A stretch of DNA of 49,976 nt from Arthrobacter sp. SW1 (GTDB taxonomy: Bacteria > Actinomycetota > Actinomycetes > Actinomycetales > Micrococcaceae): the NCBI RefSeq assembly GCF_001766675.1, contig NZ_MJLT01000013.1:1-49976 (forward strand), written 5' to 3'. This document shows, one piece after another, positions 35,639 to 43,822 of the stretch (the first letter of the stretch is position 1; every line of letters begins with the position of its first letter). The translations under genes and the position numbers were made by a program. Below the pieces are notes generated by a model that searched no databases, was not told where the DNA came from, and saw only the letters and a program-made list of their open reading frames with translations.

Positions 35639-37306
35639 CTAGGACTCTATCCGTTCGTCTGCCGGAACCCGGAATCCCCGGGCTGTCAAGGCGGCCTTCA
35701 GTTCTTCCCTGTCGTCGAGGGCAAGGTTGACGCCTTTGACTTCCTGCCAGACTTCGTGGCCGCGGCCGGCCACCAGGATGGTGTCCTTCTCCGTGGCGAG
35801 TTCCACCGCCTTGCGGATGGCGACATCGCGCGGGAAGGACTCGATGATCTCGCAGTCCAGCTGTTCTTCCTCCTTCGCCGCAACGGCGCCGGCGAGCACT
35901 TCGGCCCGGATGGCGGCGGCGTCTTCATCGTGCGGGTCGTCGTCGCTGATGATCACCACATCGGACAGCCGCGCCGCGATGGCACCCATGGTGGGTCGCT
36001 TGCCCTGGTCGCGCTGCCCGGTGGCGCCGAACACCACGATCACGCGGGAACCTTCTTCGCGGGAGCGCACGGCTTCGAGGGCGCGTGCGAGGGCGTCGGG
36101 GTTGTGGGCGAAATCGACCACGGCGGCGGGTTCATCGGAGACCAGCTGCATGCGGCCCGGGACCGCGACGGCGAACGGGTCGCCGGAGTCCAAGGCGGCC
36201 TGCAGCGGGTCCAGGCCGACGCCGGATTCGAGGACCATGATGGTGGCGAGGGCCGCATTCGCAATGTTGAAGTCGCCCGGCAAGGCAGTGCGGGCACGCA
36301 ATTCCACACCGTCACGGTGCCGTAGCACAAAGGCGCTGCCAAGCCCGCGGGGCGAGCTGGAAGCGAGGACCCAGTCGGCAGCGGATCCGGAAGCATCTGG
36401 CCCGGACGCCAGCGACAGCCTGGTGACCGGAACACTGGCTTCGGCCGCGAGCGTGCGGCCCCATTCGTCGTCGACGATCACGACTGCGCGGCGGCAGCGG
36501 CCGGGAGTGAACAGTTCGGCCTTCGTGCGGAAGTACTCTTCCATGCTGCCATGCAGGTCCAGGTGGTCCTGGGTCAGGTTGGTGAAGCCGGCGACGTCGA
36601 ACATCACCCCGTCCACCCGGCGGTAGGAGATGGCATGCGAGGACACCTCCATGGACGCAGCGTCCAGGCCGCGTTCGCGCATCAGTGCGAGCAGCGCGTG
36701 CACGTCCGGGGATTCCGGCGTAGTCAGCAGGCTGGGGATGGCCTCGGCTCCCGCCAGGATCTCGATGGTTCCGATCAGGCCCGGCGTCTTGCCCAGTGCG
36801 CGCAGCAGCGAGTTGATGAAGTACGTGGTGGTGGTCTTGCCGTTTGTACCCGTGACGCCGAACAGGGCCGGCGAAGCCTCCCCCGCCGGCTGGCTGCGGT
36901 AGACGAGCGCGGAGAGGGGCCCGACGGCGGCGCGCGGCTCACGGACGGCCAGAACCGGAACGCTGTTGGTGGCGTCGGCGGCCAGCCGGCGCGCGCCGTC
37001 GTCGTCGCTCAGGATGGCGACGGCACCGGCGGCGACCGCCTGCCCGGCGAACTCGGCACCGTGCCGGCTGGCACCGGGAAGCGCCAGGTACAGGTCGCCC
37101 GGCTCGACCGCACGGGAGTTCAAGGACACGCCTGTCACGGAAATGCCCGCGGCGCCGGCGGGAACCTGGACTCCCAATGCCGAAGCGATGACGTCCAACG
37201 GCACGGGCGCGACCCGTGCGGGGCGGAATCCGCTGCCTCCGGGGGCTGCTCCCGCCGTCGTGTGCGGCCCCTGGGGGCTCTGGACAGCGTCTTTCTGCTC
37301 TGGCAA
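35639..37306 (-). CDS. murE: UDP-MurNAc-tripeptide synthetase MurE (probably L-lysine adding)
   Basis: Adds the third amino acid of the stem peptide. Motifs: [19 protein letters not shown] (ATP loop), EVSSHAISYRRVDG, NLTQDHLDLHGSMEEYF, VVDFAHNPDALARAL and VVFGATGQRDQGKRP. The specificity position where diaminopimelate enzymes have DNPR reads DDPH (near residue 452), followed by DEDAAAIRAE. This argues for L-lysine, in line with the A3-alpha peptidoglycan of Micrococcaceae. The frame is open to 37420 without a ribosome site; the TTG at 37306 (MPEQKDAVQ) has GGAG six bases upstream and gives 555 residues, so it is chosen. The first 40 residues are low-complexity. Confidence 0.95.
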   Translation of the reverse strand: MPEQKDAVQSPQGPHTTAGAAPGGSGFRPARVAPVPLDVIASALGVQVPAGAAGISVTGVSLNSRAVEPGDLYLALPGASRHGAEFAGQAVAAGAVAILSDDDGARRLAADATNSVPVLAVREPRAAVGPLSALVYRSQPAGEASPALFGVTGTNGKTTTTYFINSLLRALGKTPGLIGTIEILAGAEAIPSLLTTPESPDVHALLALMRERGLDAASMEVSSHAISYRRVDGVMFDVAGFTNLTQDHLDLHGSMEEYFRTKAELFTPGRCRRAVVIVDDEWGRTLAAEASVPVTRLSLASGPDASGSAADWVLASSSPRGLGSAFVLRHRDGVELRARTALPGDFNIANAALATIMVLESGVGLDPLQAALDSGDPFAVAVPGRMQLVSDEPAAVVDFAHNPDALARALEAVRSREEGSRVIVVFGATGQRDQGKRPTMGAIAARLSDVVIISDDDPHDEDAAAIRAEVLAGAVAAKEEEQLDCEIIESFPRDVAIRKAVELATEKDTILVAGRGHEVWQEVKGVNLALDDREELKAALTARGFRVPADERIES

Positions 37307-37433
37307 AAGGATCTCCGATGGTACTCGTGGAACGTGCCGCGCTGCCGGGCCTGATGGCTCAGGGCGAACTCCCGGCGGCTGCACGGATGGATCATTGGTG
37401 GCCGGACAACTGCCACACAAGCTTACTTGGCGG

Positions 37434-37467
37434 GCGGACCGGCTATTTTGGCGGACCGGCTATTTGG
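37434..37467. repeat. 17-bp tandem duplication at the end of ftsI
   Basis: GCGGACCGGCTATTTTG (37434-37450) is followed directly by GCGGACCGGCTATTTGG (37451-37467), one mismatch. The ftsI stop codon (37460-37462) lies in the second copy as read on the plus strand, and the first copy repeats the same TAG and its context downstream. It looks like a replication-slippage duplication with no effect on the protein. Confidence 0.8.
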
Positions 37468-39256
37468 CGAATTGGGGGAAGCGGGCCGGGGTACCCGTGG
37501 ACGGCGGAACGTTGTAGCTGCGCAGCACCTGCCCCATCACGGCACCGAAGACCCCGCCGTTGCTGCTGCCGCGGACGCCGCCCTTCGGCCGCTGGACCAC
37601 CACCTCGACGATGAAGCGCGGATTCTCCATGGGCGCCATGCCGACCATGGAGGTCGTGAATCCGTCAAAGCCCGGGAGCCCGTCTTCGCGCGGAGCCTCC
37701 GAGGTACCGGTCTTGGCCCCGACCCGGTACCCGTCAATGGCGGCCTCCTTGATCTGGCCCTCAGTGACGTTGCTCTCAAGGATGTCCCGGACCTTCTTGG
37801 CCGTCTCCTTGCTGATGACCTGGCGCGGATCCTTGGCGGCTGCTTTCTCTTCCGTGCCGTCCGGTGAGATGTAGCTGTCGATCAGGCGGGGCTGCAGCAT
37901 GACGCCGTCGTTGGCAATGCTCTGGTACGCCCGGACCGTCTGCAGCGTGGACTGCGAGACGCCCTGGCCGAACAGCACGGTGTACTGTTGGCGGTTGTCC
38001 CACTGGTCCGGGGGTGCGAGGATGCCCTTGGCCTCGGACGGCAGGCCGATCTGCGGTGCTTCGCCGATGCCGAACTTGCGCAGCCAGTCATAGCGTTCCT
38101 GCTTGCTCAAGCGGCTCCCGGCCATGACGGTACCGGTGTTCATCGACCAGCCGAGGATGCCGGCCAGGGTCCGCTTTTCGGTCCCGTGATCGAAGGCGTC
38201 GCCAAAGACTTCGCCGTCTTTCACCAACTGCGGCGGGATGGTGAACGTTTCCAGCGGATTGGACTTGCCTTCTTCGATCAGGGCGGCGGCAACCAGGGTT
38301 TTCTCCACTGAGCCGGGTTCGTAGGCCGCGGTGACGGATCGGACACCGCGGTCCTGCGCAGCGACTCCGCCGGGGTTGTTCGGGTCGGGGGCGTTGGTGT
38401 CCGCCATGACGATGATGTTGCCCGTCTTGGCGTCCATGACAACGATCGAACCCCACTGGGCGCCGTACTTTTCCACGTGCGTCTGGATGGCCTGCTGTGC
38501 GAAATACTGCAGGTCCGTGTTGAGCGTCAGTTTCACGTCCTTGCCGTCGACGGCGGGAGTGAGTTCGTCCGTCGCTACCGGAATGCGGAGGCCGTCGGCG
38601 CCGATCTCGAAGAGCCGCTTGCCCGGAGTGCCGCGCAGCGCCTCGTCCTGGGTTTGCTCAATGCCGGCCTGGCCCGTGGTGCCGTCCTTCAGGAAGCCGA
38701 TGACGCCCCCGGCCACACTGCCGTTGGGGTACACCCGCTTGCTGGTGGCCTTGGACACGACGCCCGGGATCGAGAGTTTCGTAATGATGTCTTCGAGGTC
38801 CGGCTTCACGTCCTTGGCCAGGAGCACATACGGCTTCTCCCCCGTCACCGACTGCGTGAGGGCTTCAACGTCAACTCCCAGCGCGGCGGCGAGGTCCTTG
38901 ATCCCCTGCTCACGGCTGATCTCGTCATAGTCTTTGGTCTCCGGGTTGTAACGTACGAACTCCGGAGTGTTGGTGTTGACCCGCTGGTCCACCGAAATCT
39001 CGTAGCGGATCACGCTGCTCGCCAGCACGGTGCCGTTGGAATCAAGGATCTGACCGCGTTCCGCGGGAAGCTCGACAGGCCGCAGTCGCTTGTTGATGCC
39101 GGCTTCGGCCATGCCACCGACGTCCAGACCCTGGACAAGGAAGAGCTTGCCGCCAACCACCAGCAGCAGGGCGAGCATCAGGCCAAGCCCGACACGCAGC
39201 CGCCGCTTGGCAGATGGCGCCTTCTTCGTTTTCGATTTCCCGGAGTTCTGCGCCAC
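37460..39256 (-). CDS. ftsI: Septal transpeptidase FtsI (class B penicillin-binding protein)
   Basis: Cross-links septal peptidoglycan in complex with FtsW. The 598-residue protein has a short basic cytoplasmic tail, one membrane segment (about residues 22-43, VGLGLMLALLLVVGGKLFLV) and a pedestal domain beginning at LPAERGQILDSNG. The transpeptidase domain has the active-site Ser in YEPGSVEKTLVAAAL (SxxK as SVEK), SMN in GWSMNTGTVMAG, and KTG in VGAKTGTSEAP. The SxxK motif is usually STFK or SVFK, so the Glu before Lys is unusual but leaves the catalytic pair intact. No PASTA domain is present. It starts 42 bases after the FtsL-like gene. Confidence 0.97.
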   Translation of the reverse strand: MAQNSGKSKTKKAPSAKRRLRVGLGLMLALLLVVGGKLFLVQGLDVGGMAEAGINKRLRPVELPAERGQILDSNGTVLASSVIRYEISVDQRVNTNTPEFVRYNPETKDYDEISREQGIKDLAAALGVDVEALTQSVTGEKPYVLLAKDVKPDLEDIITKLSIPGVVSKATSKRVYPNGSVAGGVIGFLKDGTTGQAGIEQTQDEALRGTPGKRLFEIGADGLRIPVATDELTPAVDGKDVKLTLNTDLQYFAQQAIQTHVEKYGAQWGSIVVMDAKTGNIIVMADTNAPDPNNPGGVAAQDRGVRSVTAAYEPGSVEKTLVAAALIEEGKSNPLETFTIPPQLVKDGEVFGDAFDHGTEKRTLAGILGWSMNTGTVMAGSRLSKQERYDWLRKFGIGEAPQIGLPSEAKGILAPPDQWDNRQQYTVLFGQGVSQSTLQTVRAYQSIANDGVMLQPRLIDSYISPDGTEEKAAAKDPRQVISKETAKKVRDILESNVTEGQIKEAAIDGYRVGAKTGTSEAPREDGLPGFDGFTTSMVGMAPMENPRFIVEVVVQRPKGGVRGSSNGGVFGAVMGQVLRSYNVPPSTGTPARFPQFAK

Positions 39257-39298
39257 GTCGTTTCCTTGCTGCTTGCTGCTGTCCGTTCGACCGGAGTC

Positions 39299-39955
39299 CT
39301 ACTGCCCGGGCACCCTCTGCTGCGGAGCAGGTACCGAGCCCCCGTTGAGGTCCGCCACCGGAGCCTTGGGCGCCGGCTTGACTGCCGGCTTCGGCGCCGT
39401 TGCTGCCGGGGCTTCCGCTACGGGAGTCCGGCTTGCCAGAGGCTCCTTGGTGCTTGCCGGCGGAACCACATCAAGCTGACCCGTAATCGCTGGAGCTGCG
39501 ATGACCGCTCCGGGGTTGCTTCCCTTGGCGGCGGGCGTCGCGGTTCCGGTGATCTTCAAGGTGTCCAGGTTGATCTGCTTCTTGGACGTGGATGCCACCA
39601 TTCCCAATTGTGCTGCCTTGCCGGCCAGATTCTGGGGAGCTTCGAATGCCTGGCGTTGCTGTGTCAGCTCCTGGTTCTGCTTTGTGAGCGTGGCGGCGCG
39701 GGCTTTGAGCTGAACCAGCTCGTACTGCGCCGTCGACACCGAAATGTTCAGCACCAGCACGGTCAGCAATGCGGCAGCGAGGACACCGAAGCAGAACACG
39801 AAAAAAGGCACCCGGCGCTTCCCGGGGGTGCTGCGCACGACGGAAAGCGGCGTGCGGACCTTCCGGCCGGCGTCGGGCGCGGGAGAACGCAACGGCAAGG
39901 CGCGCGCCGTGTTGCCCACGGTGGACGGCATTGCCTTCGCTGCTGCGGTGCTCAT
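39299..39955 (-). CDS. FtsL-like bitopic division protein
   Basis: A 218-residue protein at the ftsL position between rsmH and ftsI. It has a basic cytoplasmic region of about 49 residues and one membrane segment (about 50-70, [20 protein letters not shown]). A coiled coil follows (about 75-105, [21 protein letters not shown]). Next comes a small conserved-looking part (AAQLGMVAS) and then a tail of about 80 residues rich in Pro, Ala and Lys. Topology and place fit FtsL, which joins FtsB and FtsQ to activate FtsWI. FtsL sequences diverge too much for a firm call from sequence alone. The long tail is larger than in E. coli FtsL (121 residues total). It overlaps rsmH by 4 bases. Confidence 0.82.
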   Translation of the reverse strand: MSTAAAKAMPSTVGNTARALPLRSPAPDAGRKVRTPLSVVRSTPGKRRVPFFVFCFGVLAAALLTVLVLNISVSTAQYELVQLKARAATLTKQNQELTQQRQAFEAPQNLAGKAAQLGMVASTSKKQINLDTLKITGTATPAAKGSNPGAVIAAPAITGQLDVVPPASTKEPLASRTPVAEAPAATAPKPAVKPAPKAPVADLNGGSVPAPQQRVPGQ

Positions 39956-40950
39956 GCGTTTCTCCTTGCCTTGATGCGTTCGACGGCGCGCAAGCGGGCC
40001 GATGCGGCCCGCGGGTTCTCCGCGATTTCTTCCGCGGTGGGCACCTCCGTGCCCTTGGTCAGTGTTTTCAGTTCAGGTTTGTGTTCTTCGAGTTCCACCG
40101 GGAAGCCCAGCGGAGCCGACGATTTGGAGCGCTTCTGGAAGACCGACTTCACGATCTTGTCCTCGAGCGAGTGGTAGGACATCACCACCACGCGGCCGCC
40201 GAGGGCGATCGAGTCGACGGCGGCGGGAACCGCCCGTTCCAGAACGTCCAGTTCCTCGTTGACCTCGATGCGCAACGCTTGGAACGTCCGCTTGGCCGGG
40301 TGGCCACCCGACTTGGCAGCCGCGGCCGGAACAACACTGCGGATCTGCTCCACAAGCTCACCCGTGGTGGTAAAGGGCTTCTCTGCACGCGCCGCGACGA
40401 TCCGGTTGGCGATCCGGCCGGCGAACTTCTCCTCGCCCCACTTCCGGATGATGCGGACCAGTTCCTCTTCGGAGTAGGTATTGACGACGTCGGCGGCTGT
40501 CTGTCCGCGGCTCGTGTCCATCCGCATGTCCAAGGGAGCGTCGTAGGAGTACGCAAAACCGCGTTCCCGTTCGTCGAGCTGCAGGGACGAGACGCCAAGG
40601 TCCATGAGGATGCCATGTACCTCGACCAGGCCAAGGTCTTCAAGGACATCTTCGATTTCGTCGTAGACGGCGTGGACCAGGTCCGTGCGGGCCTCGAAAG
40701 GCTTGAGCCGCTCCCCCGCGAGCGCCAGGGCTTCTTCGTCCCGGTCGATTCCTACCAGGTGCAGGTCCGGGAAGCGCTGAAGCATTGCTTCGGAGTGGCC
40801 GCCCATGCCGAGGGTGGCATCGATGACCACCGGGGTTTCGCCGCGGCTGCGCGCTGTCTCGAAACCGGGTGCCAGCAAGTTGATGCACCGGTCCTTCAGT
40901 ACCGGCACATGGCGCTCAGAGGTCGGCTTCGGCGTGTCCTGCCCGTCCAT
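39952..40950 (-). CDS. rsmH: 16S rRNA (cytosine1402-N4)-methyltransferase RsmH (MraW)
   Basis: SAM-dependent methyltransferase acting on the decoding centre of 16S rRNA. The 332-residue protein starts at the ATG at 40950, with GAGGAGG upstream. It contains [14 protein letters not shown], the SAM-binding [64 protein letters not shown] (the RsmH signature, abbreviated here by its ends GILMDLG and LDMRMD), and the C-terminal [19 protein letters not shown] at 40974 is in frame but lacks a ribosome site. It follows mraZ after a 161-base gap that contains a nested inverted-repeat structure. Confidence 0.97.
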   Translation of the reverse strand: MDGQDTPKPTSERHVPVLKDRCINLLAPGFETARSRGETPVVIDATLGMGGHSEAMLQRFPDLHLVGIDRDEEALALAGERLKPFEARTDLVHAVYDEIEDVLEDLGLVEVHGILMDLGVSSLQLDERERGFAYSYDAPLDMRMDTSRGQTAADVVNTYSEEELVRIIRKWGEEKFAGRIANRIVAARAEKPFTTTGELVEQIRSVVPAAAAKSGGHPAKRTFQALRIEVNEELDVLERAVPAAVDSIALGGRVVVMSYHSLEDKIVKSVFQKRSKSSAPLGFPVELEEHKPELKTLTKGTEVPTAEEIAENPRAASARLRAVERIKARRNA

Positions 40951-40986
40951 GCGGCCTCCTCGGCATTCGTTCACTGGCTCTTAAAT

Positions 40987-41095
40987 GCTTCTTGGGCCGG
41001 ATCCCCATCCGCGCCTATCCCTGCGTCCGCCTGGCTCCGGGGAAGGTGAGCCAGGTTGGCGAGCGATGGGCGGCTGGAGATCCCGTCCAAGAAGC
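40987..41095 (-). promoter_or_regulatory. Candidate structured RNA element between mraZ and rsmH
   Basis: Four nested complementary pairs span this stretch. Outer: GCTTCTTGG (40987-40995) with 41087-41095, 9 bp. Second: GGATC (40999-41003) with 41079-41083. Third: CCCATC-GC (41004-41012, one bulge) with GCGATGGG (41063-41070). Inner: CCTGGCT (41030-41036) with AGCCAGG (41049-41055). A further GCC/GGC match lies between the last two. All open symmetrically around one loop, so the mRNA between mraZ and rsmH could fold into a long arm ending about 36 bases before the rsmH start. Function is unknown; no known riboswitch class is recognised. Confidence 0.45.
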
Positions 41096-41111
41096 TGGTC
41101 CTGCCCGGCGT

Positions 41112-41543
41112 CTAGATGAATCCGGGAAGGTTGTCGTCGTCGGTTTCCGAGAAGGCGGCTTCCTTCTCGGTGAGGTAGTCGTTCCAAGCCTGGGCGTCCC
41201 AAATCTCGGCCCGGGTGCCGGCGCCAATGACTGCCAGTTCCCGGCCAAGGCCTGCATACGCCCGGAGCGCCGGCGGAATCGTCACGCGCCCCTGCTTGTC
41301 AGGTACCTCGTCAGAGGCTCCGGACAGGAAAACCCGGATGTAGTCGCGGGCCTGCTTGGAGGAGATGGGGGCCTCCCGCATGGACTCGTGAATACGTTCG
41401 AATTCCCGCTGGCTGAAGACGTAGATGCAGCGCTCCTGCCCCCTGGTGAGGACCAGACCGTCTGCCAGTTCCTCGCGGAACTTGGCGGGAAGGATGATGC
41501 GGCCCTTCTCGTCCAGACGCGGCGAATGCGTGCCAAGAAACAT
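41112..41543 (-). CDS. mraZ: Transcriptional regulator MraZ
   Basis: AbrB-like DNA-binding protein that controls the dcw cluster by binding repeats in its own promoter. The 143-residue protein begins [22 protein letters not shown], the first of two SpoVT/AbrB-like repeats. The second is seen in [21 protein letters not shown]. Each repeat carries the conserved D-x-K/Q-G-R motif. The frame is open for five more codons upstream, but the conserved N terminus starts at the ATG at 41543. It is the first gene of the cluster, with a promoter and binding repeats directly upstream. The last 20 residues are acidic ([12 protein letters not shown]). Confidence 0.97.
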   Translation of the reverse strand: MFLGTHSPRLDEKGRIILPAKFREELADGLVLTRGQERCIYVFSQREFERIHESMREAPISSKQARDYIRVFLSGASDEVPDKQGRVTIPPALRAYAGLGRELAVIGAGTRAEIWDAQAWNDYLTEKEAAFSETDDDNLPGFI

Positions 41544-41607
41544 TGGCCCACCGCCCATCTGTGAAAGGTGCCGTACCTGCCCAACTCCGCCACTACCCTC
41601 TTACGCC

Positions 41608-41639
41608 CTCCACTTTACTCCACAAGCCCCCACAGTCAA
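41608..41639 (-). promoter_or_regulatory. mraZ promoter overlapped by three MraZ-type repeats
   Basis: On the minus strand TTGACT (-35, 41634-41639) and TAAAGT (-10, 41612-41617) are 16 bp apart. GTGGGG (41628-41633), GTGGAG (41618-41623) and GTGGAG (41608-41613) follow at exact 10-bp steps through the spacer and past the -10 region. MraZ sites in other bacteria are likewise short G-rich repeats at 10-bp spacing, so this is the expected autorepression operator. The mraZ start is about 65 bases downstream. Confidence 0.78.
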
Positions 41640-41707
41640 CGCACACGCGGGCGTTTCGGCTCCATCAGGGCCGGTGAACTGCCGCATAAAGCCCGGAATA
41701 CAGGGGT

Positions 41708-41834
41708 GTGGCGGGAAGTGGAGGAAAAATCACAACCGGTGGCGGCGGCGGCAAGGAAACGGTGCTTAAACGGAAAAAGACCCGCCAGGCGGGTCCTTTT
41801 CTTCAAAAATCGGGGTTTGTGGTGCGAAGTGGAG
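41708..41834 (+). promoter_or_regulatory. Two further MraZ-like half-site pairs, opposite orientation
   Basis: On the plus strand GTGG (41708-41711) is followed 10 bp later by GTGGAG (41718-41723), and GTGG (41819-41822) is followed 10 bp later by GTGGAG (41829-41834). Both pairs share the word AAGTGGAGGA. They lie 75 and 186 bases upstream of the three repeats in the mraZ promoter and on the other strand. No gene reads rightwards from here. Confidence 0.35.
41774..41800. terminator. Terminator between DUF3040 gene and mraZ promoter
   Basis: AAAAAGACCCGCC and GGCGGGTCCTTTT form an 8-bp GC-rich stem (41779-41786 with 41788-41795) flanked by an A run on one side and a T run on the other, so it can act in both directions. 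It ends the DUF3040 transcript and insulates the mraZ promoter. Confidence 0.85.
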
Positions 41835-41863
41835 GATTCGGGACTTCCCGCTCCGCCGGACTG

Positions 41864-42226
41864 TCAGTCGTCGCCGCGGCGGCGTTCGTCCCAGCGCTCT
41901 TCGAGGTTGTTCATGAAGGAACTCTTTGTCTTGCCCGGCTTGCCGGATCTGGGCTTGCCGGCCGAGATTCTGCGCAGCGTGGCGAAATACACGCCGGCAC
42001 CCATGACGATGAAGCCCAGGACTCCAAGGAAGATGTTCTGGAGGGTGATGCCGACCAACAAGAGCAGGACACCGGCGACGGCTCCAAGGACCCCCACGAT
42101 GATGTGCCGGGTGGACCAAGCACGGATGGGATCCGACCCCATGGAATTGGCAAACTTCGGATCGTCCTCATGCAGTTGCTTCTCAAGCTGCTCAAGAAGC
42201 TTCTGTTCATGCTCCGAGAGGGGCAT
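41864..42226 (-). CDS. DUF3040 domain-containing membrane protein
   Basis: A 120-residue protein starting MPLSEHEQKLLEQLEKQLHEDDP, the typical DUF3040 N terminus. Two membrane segments follow (about residues 43-62, HIIVGVLGAVAGVLLLLVGI, and 66-83, IFLGVLGFIVMGAGVYFA). The basic tail contains GKPGKTKSSFMNNLEERWDERRRGDD in part. The ATG at 42226 is preceded by AAGGAGG; an in-frame ATG at 42250 lacks one. DUF3040 proteins lie next to mraZ in many actinobacteria. The function is unknown, but the constant location suggests a link to division or wall synthesis. Confidence 0.9.
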   Translation of the reverse strand: MPLSEHEQKLLEQLEKQLHEDDPKFANSMGSDPIRAWSTRHIIVGVLGAVAGVLLLLVGITLQNIFLGVLGFIVMGAGVYFATLRRISAGKPRSGKPGKTKSSFMNNLEERWDERRRGDD

Positions 42227-42449
42227 CGCGACCTCCTTATAGTCGGCCAAGGTCCGGATAATGGGCGGCCATCGCCTCTGTTATCCCCTAAACGGACCGG
42301 CCTTGAAAAGGGTTCCCAGTCCTTGTCCATGGAACCAGACGCGATGAGGCACTTTGTCCAGACGAGCTAATTCTGTGTGTAGTTCTAGGATAGTTTGTCG
42401 GGCACTGTTCTGAAAGACGCCAACGCCCTGCCCCCGGCCTCTTTCGGAA
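42227..42449 (-). promoter_or_regulatory. Gap between dinB and DUF3040 gene
   Basis: A 223-base stretch with no gene. It holds the AAGGAGG ribosome site of the DUF3040 gene close to its left end and presumably its promoter. No strong hairpin follows dinB and no convincing -35/-10 pair can be named. Confidence 0.3.
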
Positions 42450-43697
42450 CTATCCGGCGCCCTGTTCGGGCGGACGCTCGAGAAGCCTCGCCGGAAGCAC
42501 CGTCTTGCCGCCGAATTTGCGGCTCACTTCGTCCAGGGCCTGCTCTGCCGAACGCCAGTTGTCATCGCGCCTGTCCAGGCTCAGCTGCATCGCGGTCGCT
42601 TCCGCGGATTCAAGCTGCTCCAGGCGTACGCCGATCAGCCTGACGCTCATCGGACGCGCACCCAGGGAAGCGAGCAACTGGGAGGCCACCTGGTAGACGA
42701 GCTGCGCGCTGTCCACCGGAGTGTGGACCGTCTTGCTTCGGGTGACGGTCGAAAAGTCGGCATAGCGAAGCTTCAGGGCTACCGTGCGTGCCAGCAGGCC
42801 TCCGGCCCGCAGCCGGGTGGCTGTACGGTGCGAGAGCCGCAGCAATTCGCGGTGGAGCACGGCGTCGTCGAAAACGTCGACGGCGAACGTCTCCTCCGCG
42901 CCGATGCTTTTTTCCACCCTGACCGGGGTCACTGGCCGCGGGTCAAGGCCCATCGACAGCCGGTGGACGTGCTCGCCTGAGGCGCCCAGGATTTTCCGCA
43001 GGGCGGCAGGAGGGGTCGCGGCGACGTCAGCAACAGTGCTGATACCCAGGCGTGCCAGGACTTCGGCGGTTTTCGCTCCCACGCCCCAGAGCGCCTTGAC
43101 CGGCAGGCTGTGCAGGTACTCCACCGTGCGGTCGGCCTCGATCATCAGGAGCCCGTCCGGCTTGCAGCGGGTCGAGGCGATCTTGGCCACGAACTTGTTT
43201 GCCGCAATCCCGACGGATGCTGTGATTCCCAGCTCGGCGGATACCCGGCGCCGGATCAGCTTGGCGATGTCCACTGGCGGTCCGAGCCTGCGGATGGCTC
43301 CGCCCACATCAAGGAATGCTTCGTCAACGCTGAGCGGCTCAACGAGTTCGGTGATCGATTCGAAGATCCGCATCAGTTCACGGGAAACCTCGTAGTAGAG
43401 GTGGTGGCGGGGTTCGAGGATGATTGCAGACGGGCAAAGCCGCATTGCCACCGCCATCGGCATGGCGGATTTCACTCCTACGGTGCGGGCCTCATAGGAG
43501 GCGGACAGCACCACCGAGCGTTCCGCTGGAAATCCGACAATCACCGGCTTGCCCACCAAATCAGGGCGCGAACGCAGTTCAACCGAGACGAAGAAGGCAT
43601 CCATGTCCACGTGCAGGATGCTGGTGCGCCGGAGTTCCTTCAGCATTGCCGCGTCGATTGGCCCTACGGCTCCGCCGGAACCTCGGTCTGTACTCAC
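42450..43697 (-). CDS. dinB: DNA polymerase IV (DinB, Y family)
   Basis: Error-prone translesion polymerase. The 415-residue protein has ILHVDMDAFFVSVELR with the first metal-binding Asp and SYEARTVGVKSAMPMAVA. The catalytic PLSVDEAFLDV follows (about residues 120-130). The thumb has ITASVGIAANKFVAKIAS, a helix-hairpin-helix is in VKALWGVGAKTAEVLARLG, and the little-finger domain contains SIGAEETFAVDV. The start is GTG at 43697, with about 25 residues before the polymerase core. No SOS (LexA) box is apparent upstream, so damage induction is not supported by this sequence. Confidence 0.96.
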   Translation of the reverse strand: MSTDRGSGGAVGPIDAAMLKELRRTSILHVDMDAFFVSVELRSRPDLVGKPVIVGFPAERSVVLSASYEARTVGVKSAMPMAVAMRLCPSAIILEPRHHLYYEVSRELMRIFESITELVEPLSVDEAFLDVGGAIRRLGPPVDIAKLIRRRVSAELGITASVGIAANKFVAKIASTRCKPDGLLMIEADRTVEYLHSLPVKALWGVGAKTAEVLARLGISTVADVAATPPAALRKILGASGEHVHRLSMGLDPRPVTPVRVEKSIGAEETFAVDVFDDAVLHRELLRLSHRTATRLRAGGLLARTVALKLRYADFSTVTRSKTVHTPVDSAQLVYQVASQLLASLGARPMSVRLIGVRLEQLESAEATAMQLSLDRRDDNWRSAEQALDEVSRKFGGKTVLPARLLERPPEQGAG

Positions 43698-43822
43698 AGG
43701 AAAATCCTATGCCCGGCTTCGAGGGGCTGTTTTGCGGGCAGCCGCCGCTTGGAAATTCCGCAATGGGCCCCGAGGCTAAACTGTAGGAGCATCCGGCACC
43801 GTCTCCCCAGGAGGGATCCCCT

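Noticed and set aside
43698..43822. A LexA (SOS) box before dinB
   Set aside because: No GAAC-N4-GTTC-type palindrome was found upstream of dinB.
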